Shown piece after piece: positions 1 through 4,345 of a stretch of DNA of 10,019 bases. The DNA is taken from assembly GCA_001003855.1 (NCBI GenBank), contig LCPX01000034.1:1-10019 (forward strand), read 5' to 3'. The position numbers were made by a program, and so were the translations under genes. A model generated the notes under the pieces. That model was not told the origin of the DNA. It made no database searches and worked only from the letters and a program-made list of their open reading frames with translations. This stretch comes from Candidatus Moranbacteria bacterium GW2011_GWE1_49_15 (GTDB lineage: Bacteria; Patescibacteriota; Minisyncoccia; Moranbacterales; GWC2-37-73). The number at the start of each line of letters is the position of its first letter. Positions within the stretch are counted from its first letter, which is position 1.

Positions 1-7
1 AGAATGT
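1..7. promoter_or_regulatory. Right end of a cut-off operator
   Basis: The window opens with AGAATGT followed by TGT. The same ten bases occur at 381-390, where they form the end of a complete four-octamer operator. The most direct reading is that the left part of a third operator lies just outside the window, upstream of the first winged-helix gene, which would make that gene autoregulated. Only seven bases of the unit are visible, so this rests on the match to the complete site. Confidence 0.5.
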
Positions 8-22
8 TGTCCGGAGAGGGTT

Positions 23-373
23 TTGGGGGTAAAATGTGAGTATAAACTTATGCTTGCGATAAAAAGAAAAAAATATCCCAAGGAAAAAGTCCGCCAGGAA
101 AAATCCGCCAAGCAGATGGAACGCCACCTTAAGGGTGTGGCGAACCATAGAAGGATCGAAATCCTTTTCCTGATCGCGGAGAAGAAGGGTATCAGCGTGG
201 ATTCCGTTTCCGCGATATTGAAGTGCAACCTCAAGACCATCTCCGCCCATATCTTGCGCCTGGAACAAGCCGGGCTCGTGAGAAAAAGGAATATGGGGCG
301 CCTGGTCGTCCATGAGCTTTCCCCCTATGGCCAAGCCATCCAAAAATTCCTGAAGACATTCTCACATTCTTGA
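23..373 (+). CDS. ArsR-like winged-helix transcriptional regulator
   Basis: A 116-residue basic protein, probably a cytoplasmic DNA-binding repressor. A lysine/arginine-rich N-terminus (residues 1-35) precedes an ArsR/MarR-like winged helix. LKGVANHRRIEILFLI is the first helix, VDSVSAILKCNLKTISAHILRLEQAGLV is the helix-turn-helix with recognition helix, and the wing follows to about residue 100. No metal-binding cysteine pair typical of metal-sensing ArsR proteins is obvious, so the signal is unknown. The start is uncertain. TTG at 23 has a good Shine-Dalgarno match (GGAG at 13-16, six bases away). ATG at 50 is in frame but lacks one and sits just after a TATAAA. The last codons and the stop lie inside the operator at 356-387, so this gene runs into the control region of the next one. 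It is the best candidate to bind that operator, by inference from position. Confidence 0.8.
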   Translation: MGVKCEYKLMLAIKRKKYPKEKVRQEKSAKQMERHLKGVANHRRIEILFLIAEKKGISVDSVSAILKCNLKTISAHILRLEQAGLVRKRNMGRLVVHELSPYGQAIQKFLKTFSHS

Positions 374-387
374 GAATGTAAGAATGT
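356..387. promoter_or_regulatory. Four-octamer palindromic operator
   Basis: Thirty-two contiguous bases consist of four 8-bp units: ACATTCTC, ACATTCTT, GAGAATGT and AAGAATGT. The first two are direct repeats and the last two are their inverted partners. The left half encodes the C-terminus and stop of the upstream winged-helix gene. The right half lies 8 bp before the TATAAT box of the next gene, so a bound regulator would cover the -35 region. This layout fits cooperative binding of two dimers. It is seen directly; the identity of the binding protein is inferred. Confidence 0.75.
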
Positions 388-395
388 TGTTTGTG

Positions 396-401
396 TATAA
401 T
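396..401 (+). promoter_or_regulatory. -10 box of the membrane-anchored winged-helix gene
   Basis: A perfect TATAAT lies 17 bases upstream of the ATG at 419. No good -35 hexamer is present at 16-18 bp because the operator occupies that place; TTGAGA at 370-375 is 20 bp away. The expected transcription start near 408 leaves a leader of only about 11 bases with no Shine-Dalgarno site. Confidence 0.5.
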
Positions 402-418
402 TAAGTAATAAATAAACA

Positions 419-772
419 ATGAACACATTAAATCTGATTCTAATCCTTGCAGTCGCGGGTTTGGTGGTTTGGGTTTGGAAACTGAGGAAGGAAAACAGCG
501 AGTTGAAAATCGCGATGATGGAGAATCTGTTTGAGGGGGATGATAATGATTGTCCCGTCGAAGTTTCCGAGGCGCAGGAGGCCAAGGAGGAAAAGAAAAG
601 GCAGATCGTGGAATATCTCAAAACGAACGGAAAGGCGAGTAATAATGATATCGAAAACCTCATAGGCATTTCCGATAGCACCGCCACCAGATACCTCCAA
701 GAACTGGAAGACGAAGGCCTGGTTTTGCAAGAGGGGCAAACCGGCCACGCGGTATTTTATTCCCTCAAGTAA
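419..772 (+). CDS. Membrane-anchored winged-helix DNA-binding protein
   Basis: A 117-residue protein with an unusual layout. Residues 4-21 (LNLILILAVAGLVVWVWK) form one hydrophobic membrane helix, followed by a charged, partly acidic linker (about 22-57) and a C-terminal winged-helix domain (about 58-117). Within that domain, NNDIENLIGISDSTATRYLQ is the helix-turn-helix and ELEDEGLVLQEGQTGHAVFYSLK the wing. The N-in, short-tail topology would place the DNA-binding domain in the cytoplasm at the membrane surface. The family is unnamed to me; the fold call rests on the motif pattern. The gene follows the ArsR-like gene after 45 bp and is controlled from the operator between them, so the two probably form one regulatory unit. 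A 5'-truncated copy of its last third lies at 1513-1629. No Shine-Dalgarno site is visible. Confidence 0.8.
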   Translation: MNTLNLILILAVAGLVVWVWKLRKENSELKIAMMENLFEGDDNDCPVEVSEAQEAKEEKKRQIVEYLKTNGKASNNDIENLIGISDSTATRYLQELEDEGLVLQEGQTGHAVFYSLK

Positions 773-821
773 AACTTATTCAAAGGATGATTGTGGGATA
801 TTAGGTAGGTTAATTTTTTTA

Positions 822-827
822 TATAAT
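822..827 (+). promoter_or_regulatory. -10 box of the coiled-coil gene
   Basis: TATAAT here is preceded by a T-rich stretch, and no convincing -35 hexamer is visible. The predicted transcription start at about 833-834 falls on the ATG at 832. This argues that translation begins at the downstream ATG at 856, which has its own Shine-Dalgarno site. Confidence 0.45.
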
Positions 828-855
828 TATTATGGCGAATTTCGAAGGTGGTTTT

Positions 856-1359
856 ATGGATGCTGCAAAAAAGGCATTGGAAGTAAAGCGAAAAAGGGAG
901 CTTGAAAACTCTCAATCCGCAGAACATCCAGGCGATAGCGCGTTTGCAATGCTTGAAAATTCAGTTAGAGAAAACGAGGATCTAGCTCGAAAGAAAAGAG
1001 AAAGAGAGAAAATAAGAATAGAATTTATCGCCATAGCGAGGGAATTGAGCGAACTTCAGGAGGGTCTCCCTTTTTGTGGCATTGACGCTGACAGCTATCT
1101 GAAATTAAAAGCCGACGATGAGGATTTTCCTGGCTTTGTTACGCCTATAGATGAACTTATCGCAAGATTTGAAAAGGAAGGGATGAAAGTAGTTTTTGGA
1201 ACGGATCCTTTGGGTAGCAACGTTTTTATTTCACCGTTTGAAATGGCTGATAATGAATATGACGGTATTAAGCCCGAACAGTTAAGGATTGATGAGAATA
1301 TGGATGAGCGGCTCAAGAAATTAATTTTTCTACACAAAGCATTTCCCCGCCAAAATTGA
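856..1359 (+). CDS. Hypothetical coiled-coil protein
   Basis: About 167 residues; I cannot name the family. The N-terminal 60 residues (AAKKALEVKRKRELEN, then RENEDLARKKREREKIRIEF) are highly charged and helical, probably a coiled coil. The C-terminal part is a compact mixed domain with FEKEGMKVVFGTDPLGSNVF and a conserved-looking tail, DENMDERLKKLIFLHKAF. There is no signal peptide or membrane segment, so it is probably cytoplasmic. ATG at 856 is preferred because GAAGGTGG sits five bases before it; an in-frame ATG at 832 would add eight residues but overlaps the likely transcription start. Codon third positions look richer in A/T than in the flanking regulator genes, and the gene lies between the intact regulator and its truncated copy. 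This may mean it arrived with, or was trapped by, the duplication. No function is assigned. Confidence 0.7.
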   Translation: MDAAKKALEVKRKRELENSQSAEHPGDSAFAMLENSVRENEDLARKKREREKIRIEFIAIARELSELQEGLPFCGIDADSYLKLKADDEDFPGFVTPIDELIARFEKEGMKVVFGTDPLGSNVFISPFEMADNEYDGIKPEQLRIDENMDERLKKLIFLHKAFPRQN

Positions 1360-1396
1360 TAATGAAGAAAAAACGACATTCATAATTCCGGGTTGC

Positions 1397-1430
1397 ACCC
1401 TAGTGAAATAGTCAACAAATTTCACGGGGT
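1397..1430. other. Stable hairpin in the intergenic region
   Basis: GTGAAAT (1403-1409) pairs with ATTTCAC (1419-1425). ACCC (1397-1400) then pairs with GGGT (1427-1430) across a small bulge, giving 11 bp and a nine-base loop. The tract after it on the plus strand is A-rich, not T-rich, so it is not an intrinsic terminator in either direction. The ACCC arm can instead close a small GGGT-TGC-ACCC hairpin at 1390-1400. Confidence 0.4.
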
Positions 1431-1490
1431 AAAAAATAAAAAAATAACCAAACAAACCTAACCTTTCAACGTATTCTGTATATACAAATG

Positions 1491-1522
1491 ACATTCTCAC
1501 ATTCTGGCGAATATGAGAATGT
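1491..1522. promoter_or_regulatory. Second copy of the four-octamer operator
   Basis: Its units are ACATTCTC, ACATTCTG, GCGAATAT and GAGAATGT. Bases 1490-1505 are identical to 355-370, and the long inverted repeat 1490-1504/1509-1523 matches at 14 of 15 positions. The third octamer is the only degenerate one. A TATACA-like -10 (around 1480) lies just upstream, and the site overlaps the possible start codons of the truncated regulator copy, unlike the first operator, which lies before its promoter. Confidence 0.7.
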
Positions 1523-1629
1523 CCGTGGCTGATAGCGCCGCGACCAAATATCTCCAAGAGCTGGAAGGCGAAGGCCTGGTTTTGCAAGAGGGGCAAACCG
1601 GCCACGTGGTGTTCTACGTGCTCAAATAA
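1513..1629 (+). pseudogene. 5'-truncated copy of the membrane-anchored winged-helix gene
   Basis: An open frame of 38 codons starts with ATG AGA ATG TCC inside the operator and ends TAA at 1627-1629. Its product, MRMSVADSAATKYLQELEGE followed by GLVLQEGQTGHVVFYVLK, matches residues from about 84 to 117 of the gene at 419-772. At DNA level, 1570-1606 is identical to 713-749 over 37 bp. The membrane helix, linker and first part of the helix-turn-helix are missing; the recognition helix and wing remain. Changes such as D to G and AVFYSL to VVFYVL keep the reading frame. It is most simply a remnant joined to the operator by a deletion. A functional mini-protein that binds DNA or the parent protein cannot be excluded, because the frame is intact and promoter-like sequence lies upstream. 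Confidence 0.7.
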
Positions 1630-1640
1630 ACCCTTTTCCC

Positions 1641-1665
1641 AACGGCCCAAGCGGATTGAGCCGTT
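1641..1665. other. Hairpin after the regulator remnant
   Basis: AACGGC (1641-1646) pairs with GCCGTT (1660-1665), and CAA pairs with TTG inside it, leaving a five-base loop. It starts 11 bases after the stop at 1629 and could mark a transcript end. However, the following bases are GAAATCC, with no U tract, so an intrinsic terminator is not supported. Confidence 0.3.
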
Positions 1666-1700
1666 GAAATCCGGGATAATTAGTCACATCTTGAAATGAT

Positions 1701-2219
1701 ATGAAAATCGCAAATATACGAAAATACCTGGATTTGTATGATCAAGAGAAATACCTTTTTGAAAAGCTCGGTCCTGCGATCAGGAGAAGGGGGTATATGA
1801 AATTCGACGAATTCTATAAGATAGGGATGTGGAAATCCGCAAGGCAAAAGCCCAAATATTTGAAGAATAAAAAGATAATCGAAAAGGTTTCCAGAGATGC
1901 TTTCGGCGAGAATGATGAGAAGGAAAAAATGAGGAAATTATGCGCTTTGCAGGGGGTTGGGATTCCTACCGCGTCCGCGATACTTACGATGGTATATCCG
2001 CAAAAATATGGAATTATCGATATCCGTTGCATCGAAATGTTGATAGAAAAGGGATTCGAGATCGGCAAAAATATCAATATGGGCAGTTGGGAGAAATTCA
2101 TATCTATTATCAGGGAATTGGCGGAAAAGAACGGGCTGACGCCGAGGGAGATGGATAAAGTTTTATTCGCTATGCATAAAGAAATGCTCGAAGGAAAAAA
2201 TTATCAGAATCTGTATTGA
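1701..2219 (+). CDS. HhH-GPD-like protein (DNA glycosylase superfamily fold)
   Basis: A 172-residue protein with a central helix-hairpin-helix. Residues 80-100 include LQGVGIPTASAIL, which matches the L-x-G-[VI]-G-x-x-T-A hairpin of base-excision glycosylases. It is followed by YGIIDIR, where D107 sits at the place of the catalytic aspartate of HhH-GPD enzymes. The iron-sulfur cysteine cluster and a catalytic lysine at the usual hairpin position are not seen. The flanks (FYKIGMWKSARQKPKYLKN, and the C-terminal MDKVLFAMHKE) fit an uncharacterised group of short proteins with this core. A nucleic-acid-binding or base-removing role is inferred, and no substrate can be named. ATG at 1701 is the only sensible start; there is no Shine-Dalgarno site, and GATAAT at 1675-1680 could be a -10. 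The gene is AT-rich and lies between the regulator remnant and the repeat region. Confidence 0.7.
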   Translation: MKIANIRKYLDLYDQEKYLFEKLGPAIRRRGYMKFDEFYKIGMWKSARQKPKYLKNKKIIEKVSRDAFGENDEKEKMRKLCALQGVGIPTASAILTMVYPQKYGIIDIRCIEMLIEKGFEIGKNINMGSWEKFISIIRELAEKNGLTPREMDKVLFAMHKEMLEGKNYQNLY

Positions 2220-2254
2220 TTTTGAAAATAATAATTTCAAATCTGAAATGACCC

Positions 2255-2288
2255 TCCTCATAATCCCACGACCGTAAGTTAGTGATAC
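2255..2288. repeat. 34-bp palindromic repeat, copy 1
   Basis: It begins TCCTCATAAT, has CCACGACCGT in the centre and ends GTGATAC. It matches copy 4 (2971-3004) at 31 of 34 positions by hand alignment. The core CCACGRCCGTRG is a near-palindrome, typical of a protein-binding site. It lies 110 bp upstream of the start of the Cas2/PaaX-like gene. Confidence 0.7.
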
Positions 2289-2299
2289 AAAACCCAATC

Positions 2300-2333
2300 T
2301 CCTCATAATCCCACGACCGTATAATTATGAGGA
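2300..2333. repeat. 34-bp repeat, copy 2 (diverged right half)
   Basis: The first 22 bases are identical to copy 1. The right half differs and instead forms ATTATGAGG (2324-2332), the exact inverse of CCTCATAAT at 2301-2309, so this copy is one long inverted repeat around the core. The change also creates TATAAT at 2320-2325, a possible -10 box. It starts 45 bp after copy 1. Confidence 0.6.
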
Positions 2334-2341
2334 AAGCGGCC

Positions 2342-2347
2342 TATAAT
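2342..2347 (+). promoter_or_regulatory. -10 box upstream of the Cas2/PaaX-like gene
   Basis: A perfect TATAAT, without a clear -35, would start transcription near 2354. That is exactly where repeat copy 3 begins, so the repeat would form the whole 5' leader. Another TATAAT at 2320-2325 lies within copy 2. Which one is used cannot be decided from the sequence. Confidence 0.4.
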
Positions 2348-2354
2348 TTAAAAA

Positions 2355-2388
2355 TCATCATCTTTCCACGGCCGTGGGTTGGTGATAA
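2355..2388. repeat. 34-bp repeat, copy 3 (next to the start codon)
   Basis: The most diverged copy matches copy 4 at about 27 of 34 positions, yet has the best core: CCACGGCCGTGG (2366-2377) is a perfect 12-bp palindrome. It ends nine bases before the ATG of the Cas2/PaaX-like gene, where a bound protein or an RNA hairpin would block expression. Confidence 0.6.
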
Positions 2389-2397
2389 AATAGGGAT

Positions 2398-2979
2398 ATG
2401 TATAAGTTCGGACCGGTGCAGAAGAAAATTATGATCACGCTTCTCGGAGGCGTGGCTTTGGGCGTGTCTGCGTCTCCCCGCCAGTATTTCGACACGCTCC
2501 GCAAAATCCGTAAGGAGTGGAGCAAATCCAACCGGTATAATTTCGATCGTTCCCTTAGGCGCCTTTCCTCGGAAAAACTTATCGAGGAAAAAATCCTTCC
2601 CGACGGCTCTTTCAAGTTGGTGTTGACCAGTAAGGGGGAAGAGCAGGCGAGAAAGTTGAGCTTGCTTGGAAAAAGCATAAATTTCAAAAAACCCAAAAGG
2701 TGGGACGGGAAATGGCGGATGGTGATTTTCGATATCCCGGAAAAGGACCGGCTGTTCCGCGACGTTCTCAGGAGCCATCTGCGCGAATTGAAATTTTTCA
2801 AATTGCAACACAGCGTCTTCGTCTCGCCCCATCCGTTCGAGGTCGCCATCTTGGAGCTGACCGAACTTTATTCCGCCCAGGCTTATGTGAGGGTAATCAC
2901 GGCGGAAAAAATCGACAACGAGGACTCTCTCAAAAGGCATTTCTCCAAGGCCATAGGGAATTCAAAAAATTCCTCATAA
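2398..2979 (+). CDS. PaaX-like winged-helix protein with Cas2-like C-terminal domain
   Basis: A 193-residue two-domain protein. Residues 5-90 form a winged helix (KKIMITLLGGVALGVSASPR, then YNFDRSLRRLSSEKLIEEK and a wing ending LTSKG). Residues 103-185 form a Cas2/PaaX-C-like ferredoxin fold: DGKWRMVIFDIPEKDRLFRD matches the first strand and helix, with D112 at the site of the Cas2 metal-binding aspartate, and LQHSVFVSPHPFE matches the second motif. Such proteins are common in Patescibacteria and are often annotated as Cas2. No cas1, other cas gene or CRISPR array is present here, so a transcriptional regulator is more likely than a spacer-acquisition nuclease. Three copies of a 34-bp palindromic repeat precede the gene, and a fourth contains its stop codon. 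Autoregulation through these is the simplest inference. There is no clear Shine-Dalgarno site. Confidence 0.85.
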   Translation: MYKFGPVQKKIMITLLGGVALGVSASPRQYFDTLRKIRKEWSKSNRYNFDRSLRRLSSEKLIEEKILPDGSFKLVLTSKGEEQARKLSLLGKSINFKKPKRWDGKWRMVIFDIPEKDRLFRDVLRSHLRELKFFKLQHSVFVSPHPFEVAILELTELYSAQAYVRVITAEKIDNEDSLKRHFSKAIGNSKNSS

Positions 2980-3004
2980 TTCCACGACCGTGAGTTCGTG
3001 ATAC
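2971..3004. repeat. 34-bp repeat, copy 4 (overlaps a stop codon)
   Basis: It begins TCCTCATAAT and ends GTGATAC. The TAA stop of the Cas2/PaaX-like gene (2977-2979) lies within its first ten bases, so the repeat supplies the last two serine/serine codons and the stop. It also lies 56 bp upstream of the acetyltransferase gene and could control that gene too. Confidence 0.7.
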
Positions 3005-3059
3005 GAAGCTTGAATAAAAGAAATGCAAGGCAAAAAGATGATACTAAAAAGATAATATT

Positions 3060-3494
3060 ATGGAATTAATAAGAGCGACGATCGAAGATATTGAAACGCT
3101 TTTGGAAATGGAAAGAACCGCCGTCGACTTGAAAGTGTATGCGGCATATTCCGATAAGAAGGAGGTTGAAAAGTGGGTCAATAGCGATGTGGTTTATTTG
3201 ATTGAAAATGAAGGCTTGCTCGTCGGGAATATTTCTTATGAGATCAAAGATGCGGACAGCGCATACATAAGCGGGTTGATCATTAGGAAAGAGTTTCAAA
3301 GACAAGGATTGGCGAAACGGGCGATGGCGTTATTGCTGGAAGAGTTGAAAAAATTCAAACGGCTTAGCCTTGTCGTGCATCCTGACAATCATGCGGTCAA
3401 GCTTTATGAGTCGTTCGGATTCGAGAAGGATTCACGAGTGGAAAATTATTTTGGCGACGGCGAACCTCGTTTGGTTATGGTAAAAAATATTTAG
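3060..3494 (+). CDS. GNAT-family N-acetyltransferase (RimI-like)
   Basis: A 144-residue single-domain GNAT enzyme that transfers the acetyl group of acetyl-CoA to an amine. The acetyl-CoA pyrophosphate loop is EFQRQGLAKRAM (residues 78-89), matching Q/R-x-x-G-x-G/A. Strand and helix motif B follows: LSLVVHPDNHAVKLYESFGF (102-121). The tail NYFGDGEPRLVM resembles RimI-type ribosomal-protein or small-molecule acetyltransferases. The substrate cannot be told from the sequence. The length is normal for the family, and no membrane segment or signal peptide is present. It is 80 bp downstream of the Cas2/PaaX-like gene, with repeat copy 4 between them. GATAAT at 3051-3056 is so close to the ATG that, if used, the mRNA would be leaderless; otherwise the gene is read from upstream. 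No Shine-Dalgarno site is visible. Confidence 0.9.
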   Translation: MELIRATIEDIETLLEMERTAVDLKVYAAYSDKKEVEKWVNSDVVYLIENEGLLVGNISYEIKDADSAYISGLIIRKEFQRQGLAKRAMALLLEELKKFKRLSLVVHPDNHAVKLYESFGFEKDSRVENYFGDGEPRLVMVKNI

Positions 3495-3566
3495 AGGTTT
3501 GAAAGTTGTAAAACATACTACGTAATAATTGATCGATGCGTCACTATCTTAACGATAAAAAATATT

Positions 3567-3818
3567 ATGGTCAAAAAAAGAATCGCCTCCGGTGTGGCGC
3601 ACAAGGTGCCGGAGGATTTGAAAAAAATGCTGGCTTCCGATCCGGACGCGCTGGCGAAATGGAACGACCTGACTCCGCTCGCGCGCAACGAATGGATCTG
3701 TTGGACCGTTTCCGTCAAGAAAGCCGAAACGAGACGAGTCCATGTCGAGCGGGTCCGTTCGGAGCTGAAAGAAGATAAGCGCCGTCCGTGCTGTTGGGCC
3801 GGTTGTCCGCACCGTTGA
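3567..3818 (+). CDS. YdeI/OmdA-family (OmpD-associated-like) small protein
   Basis: An 83-residue protein that matches the C-terminal OmdA-type domain of YdeI-like proteins: VPEDLKKMLASDPDALAKW, then LTPLARNEWICWT, then KKAETRRVHVERVRSELKED. The ending KRRPCCWAGCPHR carries three cysteines and a histidine in a pattern that could bind a metal, though this is only a visual impression. The family has been linked to bacteriocin or antimicrobial-peptide protection in some bacteria, but its biochemical role is unclear. ATG at 3567 gives the complete domain; no Shine-Dalgarno site is present. A weak promoter is possible (TTGAAA at 3499-3504, TAATAA at 3523-3528, 18 bp apart). The coding bias is clearly more GC-rich than in the acetyltransferase upstream, so the two may have different histories. 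Confidence 0.8.
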   Translation: MVKKRIASGVAHKVPEDLKKMLASDPDALAKWNDLTPLARNEWICWTVSVKKAETRRVHVERVRSELKEDKRRPCCWAGCPHR

Positions 3819-3842
3819 AGTGTTCGGGAGGACCTTGCGATT

Positions 3843-3878
3843 TTAAATAAAAAAATAGCCCGCGGAATTTTCCGGGGC
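3843..3878 (-). terminator. Intrinsic terminator of the small minus-strand gene
   Basis: Read on the minus strand, GCCC and GGAA pair with TTCC and GGGC around a small internal loop (hairpin 3858-3878), directly followed by TATTTTTTTATTT. It lies about 24 bases past the stop of the minus-strand gene. On the plus strand the T tract is absent after the hairpin, so it works in the minus direction only. Confidence 0.6.
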
Positions 3879-3901
3879 GAAATGCAGTCGGGCGTGTCAG
3901 G

Positions 3902-4114
3902 TCAGTGGTTGCGGCGTTCGTAGTCCTTGGCGGCGTTCTCTTGCGACTTTTCGGGCGTGTTGCCGGCGCCGTGTCCGACTACTTCTCCGCGTTCATTTTT
4001 AATGTCAGTCACCGAATATTTGGCTGATTCCGGTGTCCCGGTGAAGGGCCAACCGGATTCCCGTCTTGTTTCCGATGTCGTTCCTACTCTCGAAGCGTCT
4101 TTGTTTTTTTCCAT
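3902..4114 (-). CDS. Small hydrophilic protein of unknown function
   Basis: Seventy very polar residues from MEKNKDASRVGTT to AAKDYERRNH, with no signal peptide or membrane helix. A disordered N-terminus precedes a short strand-turn-strand (KYSVTDIKNERGEVVGHG) and a helix (TPEKSQENAAKDYERRN). I do not recognise the family. Three things support the minus strand as coding: a terminator just downstream, a GAGG Shine-Dalgarno seven bases before the ATG at 4114, and a plausible promoter at 4161-4190 whose start point lies inside the longer frame. An in-frame upstream ATG at 4162 would add 16 arginine-rich residues but precedes the likely transcript start. An overlapping plus-strand frame (3927-4181) has no such signals. 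The gene is convergent with the OmdA-like gene and divergent from the HExxH gene. Confidence 0.6.
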   Translation of the reverse strand: MEKNKDASRVGTTSETRRESGWPFTGTPESAKYSVTDIKNERGEVVGHGAGNTPEKSQENAAKDYERRNH

Positions 4115-4160
4115 GGCTCTGCCTCGCTTTCTTTTCCGTTCGTTCGGGATCCGTCCGACC

Positions 4161-4190
4161 ATTACAAAAGAACTGGAATAGGGAGATTAA
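4161..4190 (-). promoter_or_regulatory. Possible promoter of the minus-strand gene
   Basis: On the minus strand, TTAATC (4185-4190) and TGTAAT (4161-4166) are 18 bp apart. They would start a transcript near 4154, with a leader of about 40 bases before the ATG at 4114. The match is moderate, and its position supports the shorter start. Confidence 0.4.
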
Positions 4191-4249
4191 GCGATTTTCC
4201 ATGCCGTTTGCCGGGTTTTGCCGGATGGAGATGAAAAATCCTGTCCCTA

Positions 4250-4258
4250 TGTTATTAT
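4250..4258 (+). promoter_or_regulatory. Extended -10 promoter of the HExxH gene
   Basis: TG-T-TATTAT forms an extended -10 without a recognisable -35. It would give a leader of about 80 bases containing two small hairpins, GGCAA-A-TTGCC at 4275-4285 or close by, and GGCC/GGCC at 4289-4304. Confidence 0.4.
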
Positions 4259-4345
4259 TACAAATAAGGGAACGGGCAAATTGCCTCCGGCCGGTATTGG
4301 GGCCTTTGAGAAAAAAATGGGAAAAAATAAGTTTGGATAAAAAAT

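Noticed and set aside
1330..1650. Minus-strand frame similar to the one opposite 440-748
   Set aside because: The similarity is the mirror image of the duplicated winged-helix segment, not evidence for a minus-strand gene.
2341..2940. Minus-strand open frame opposite the Cas2/PaaX-like gene
   Set aside because: The plus-strand protein has clear winged-helix and Cas2-like motifs, and the minus frame has none.
2255..3004. A CRISPR array beside a Cas2-like gene
   Set aside because: The repeats are separated by only about 11 and 21 bp upstream, and then by the whole gene. The copies are diverged, and no cas1 or other cas gene is visible. A PaaX-like regulator with operator sites fits better.
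3927..4181. Plus-strand frame opposite the small minus-strand gene
   Set aside because: It has no Shine-Dalgarno site or terminator, and its hydrophobic, proline-rich product is unlike a real protein. The minus strand has all three expression signals.
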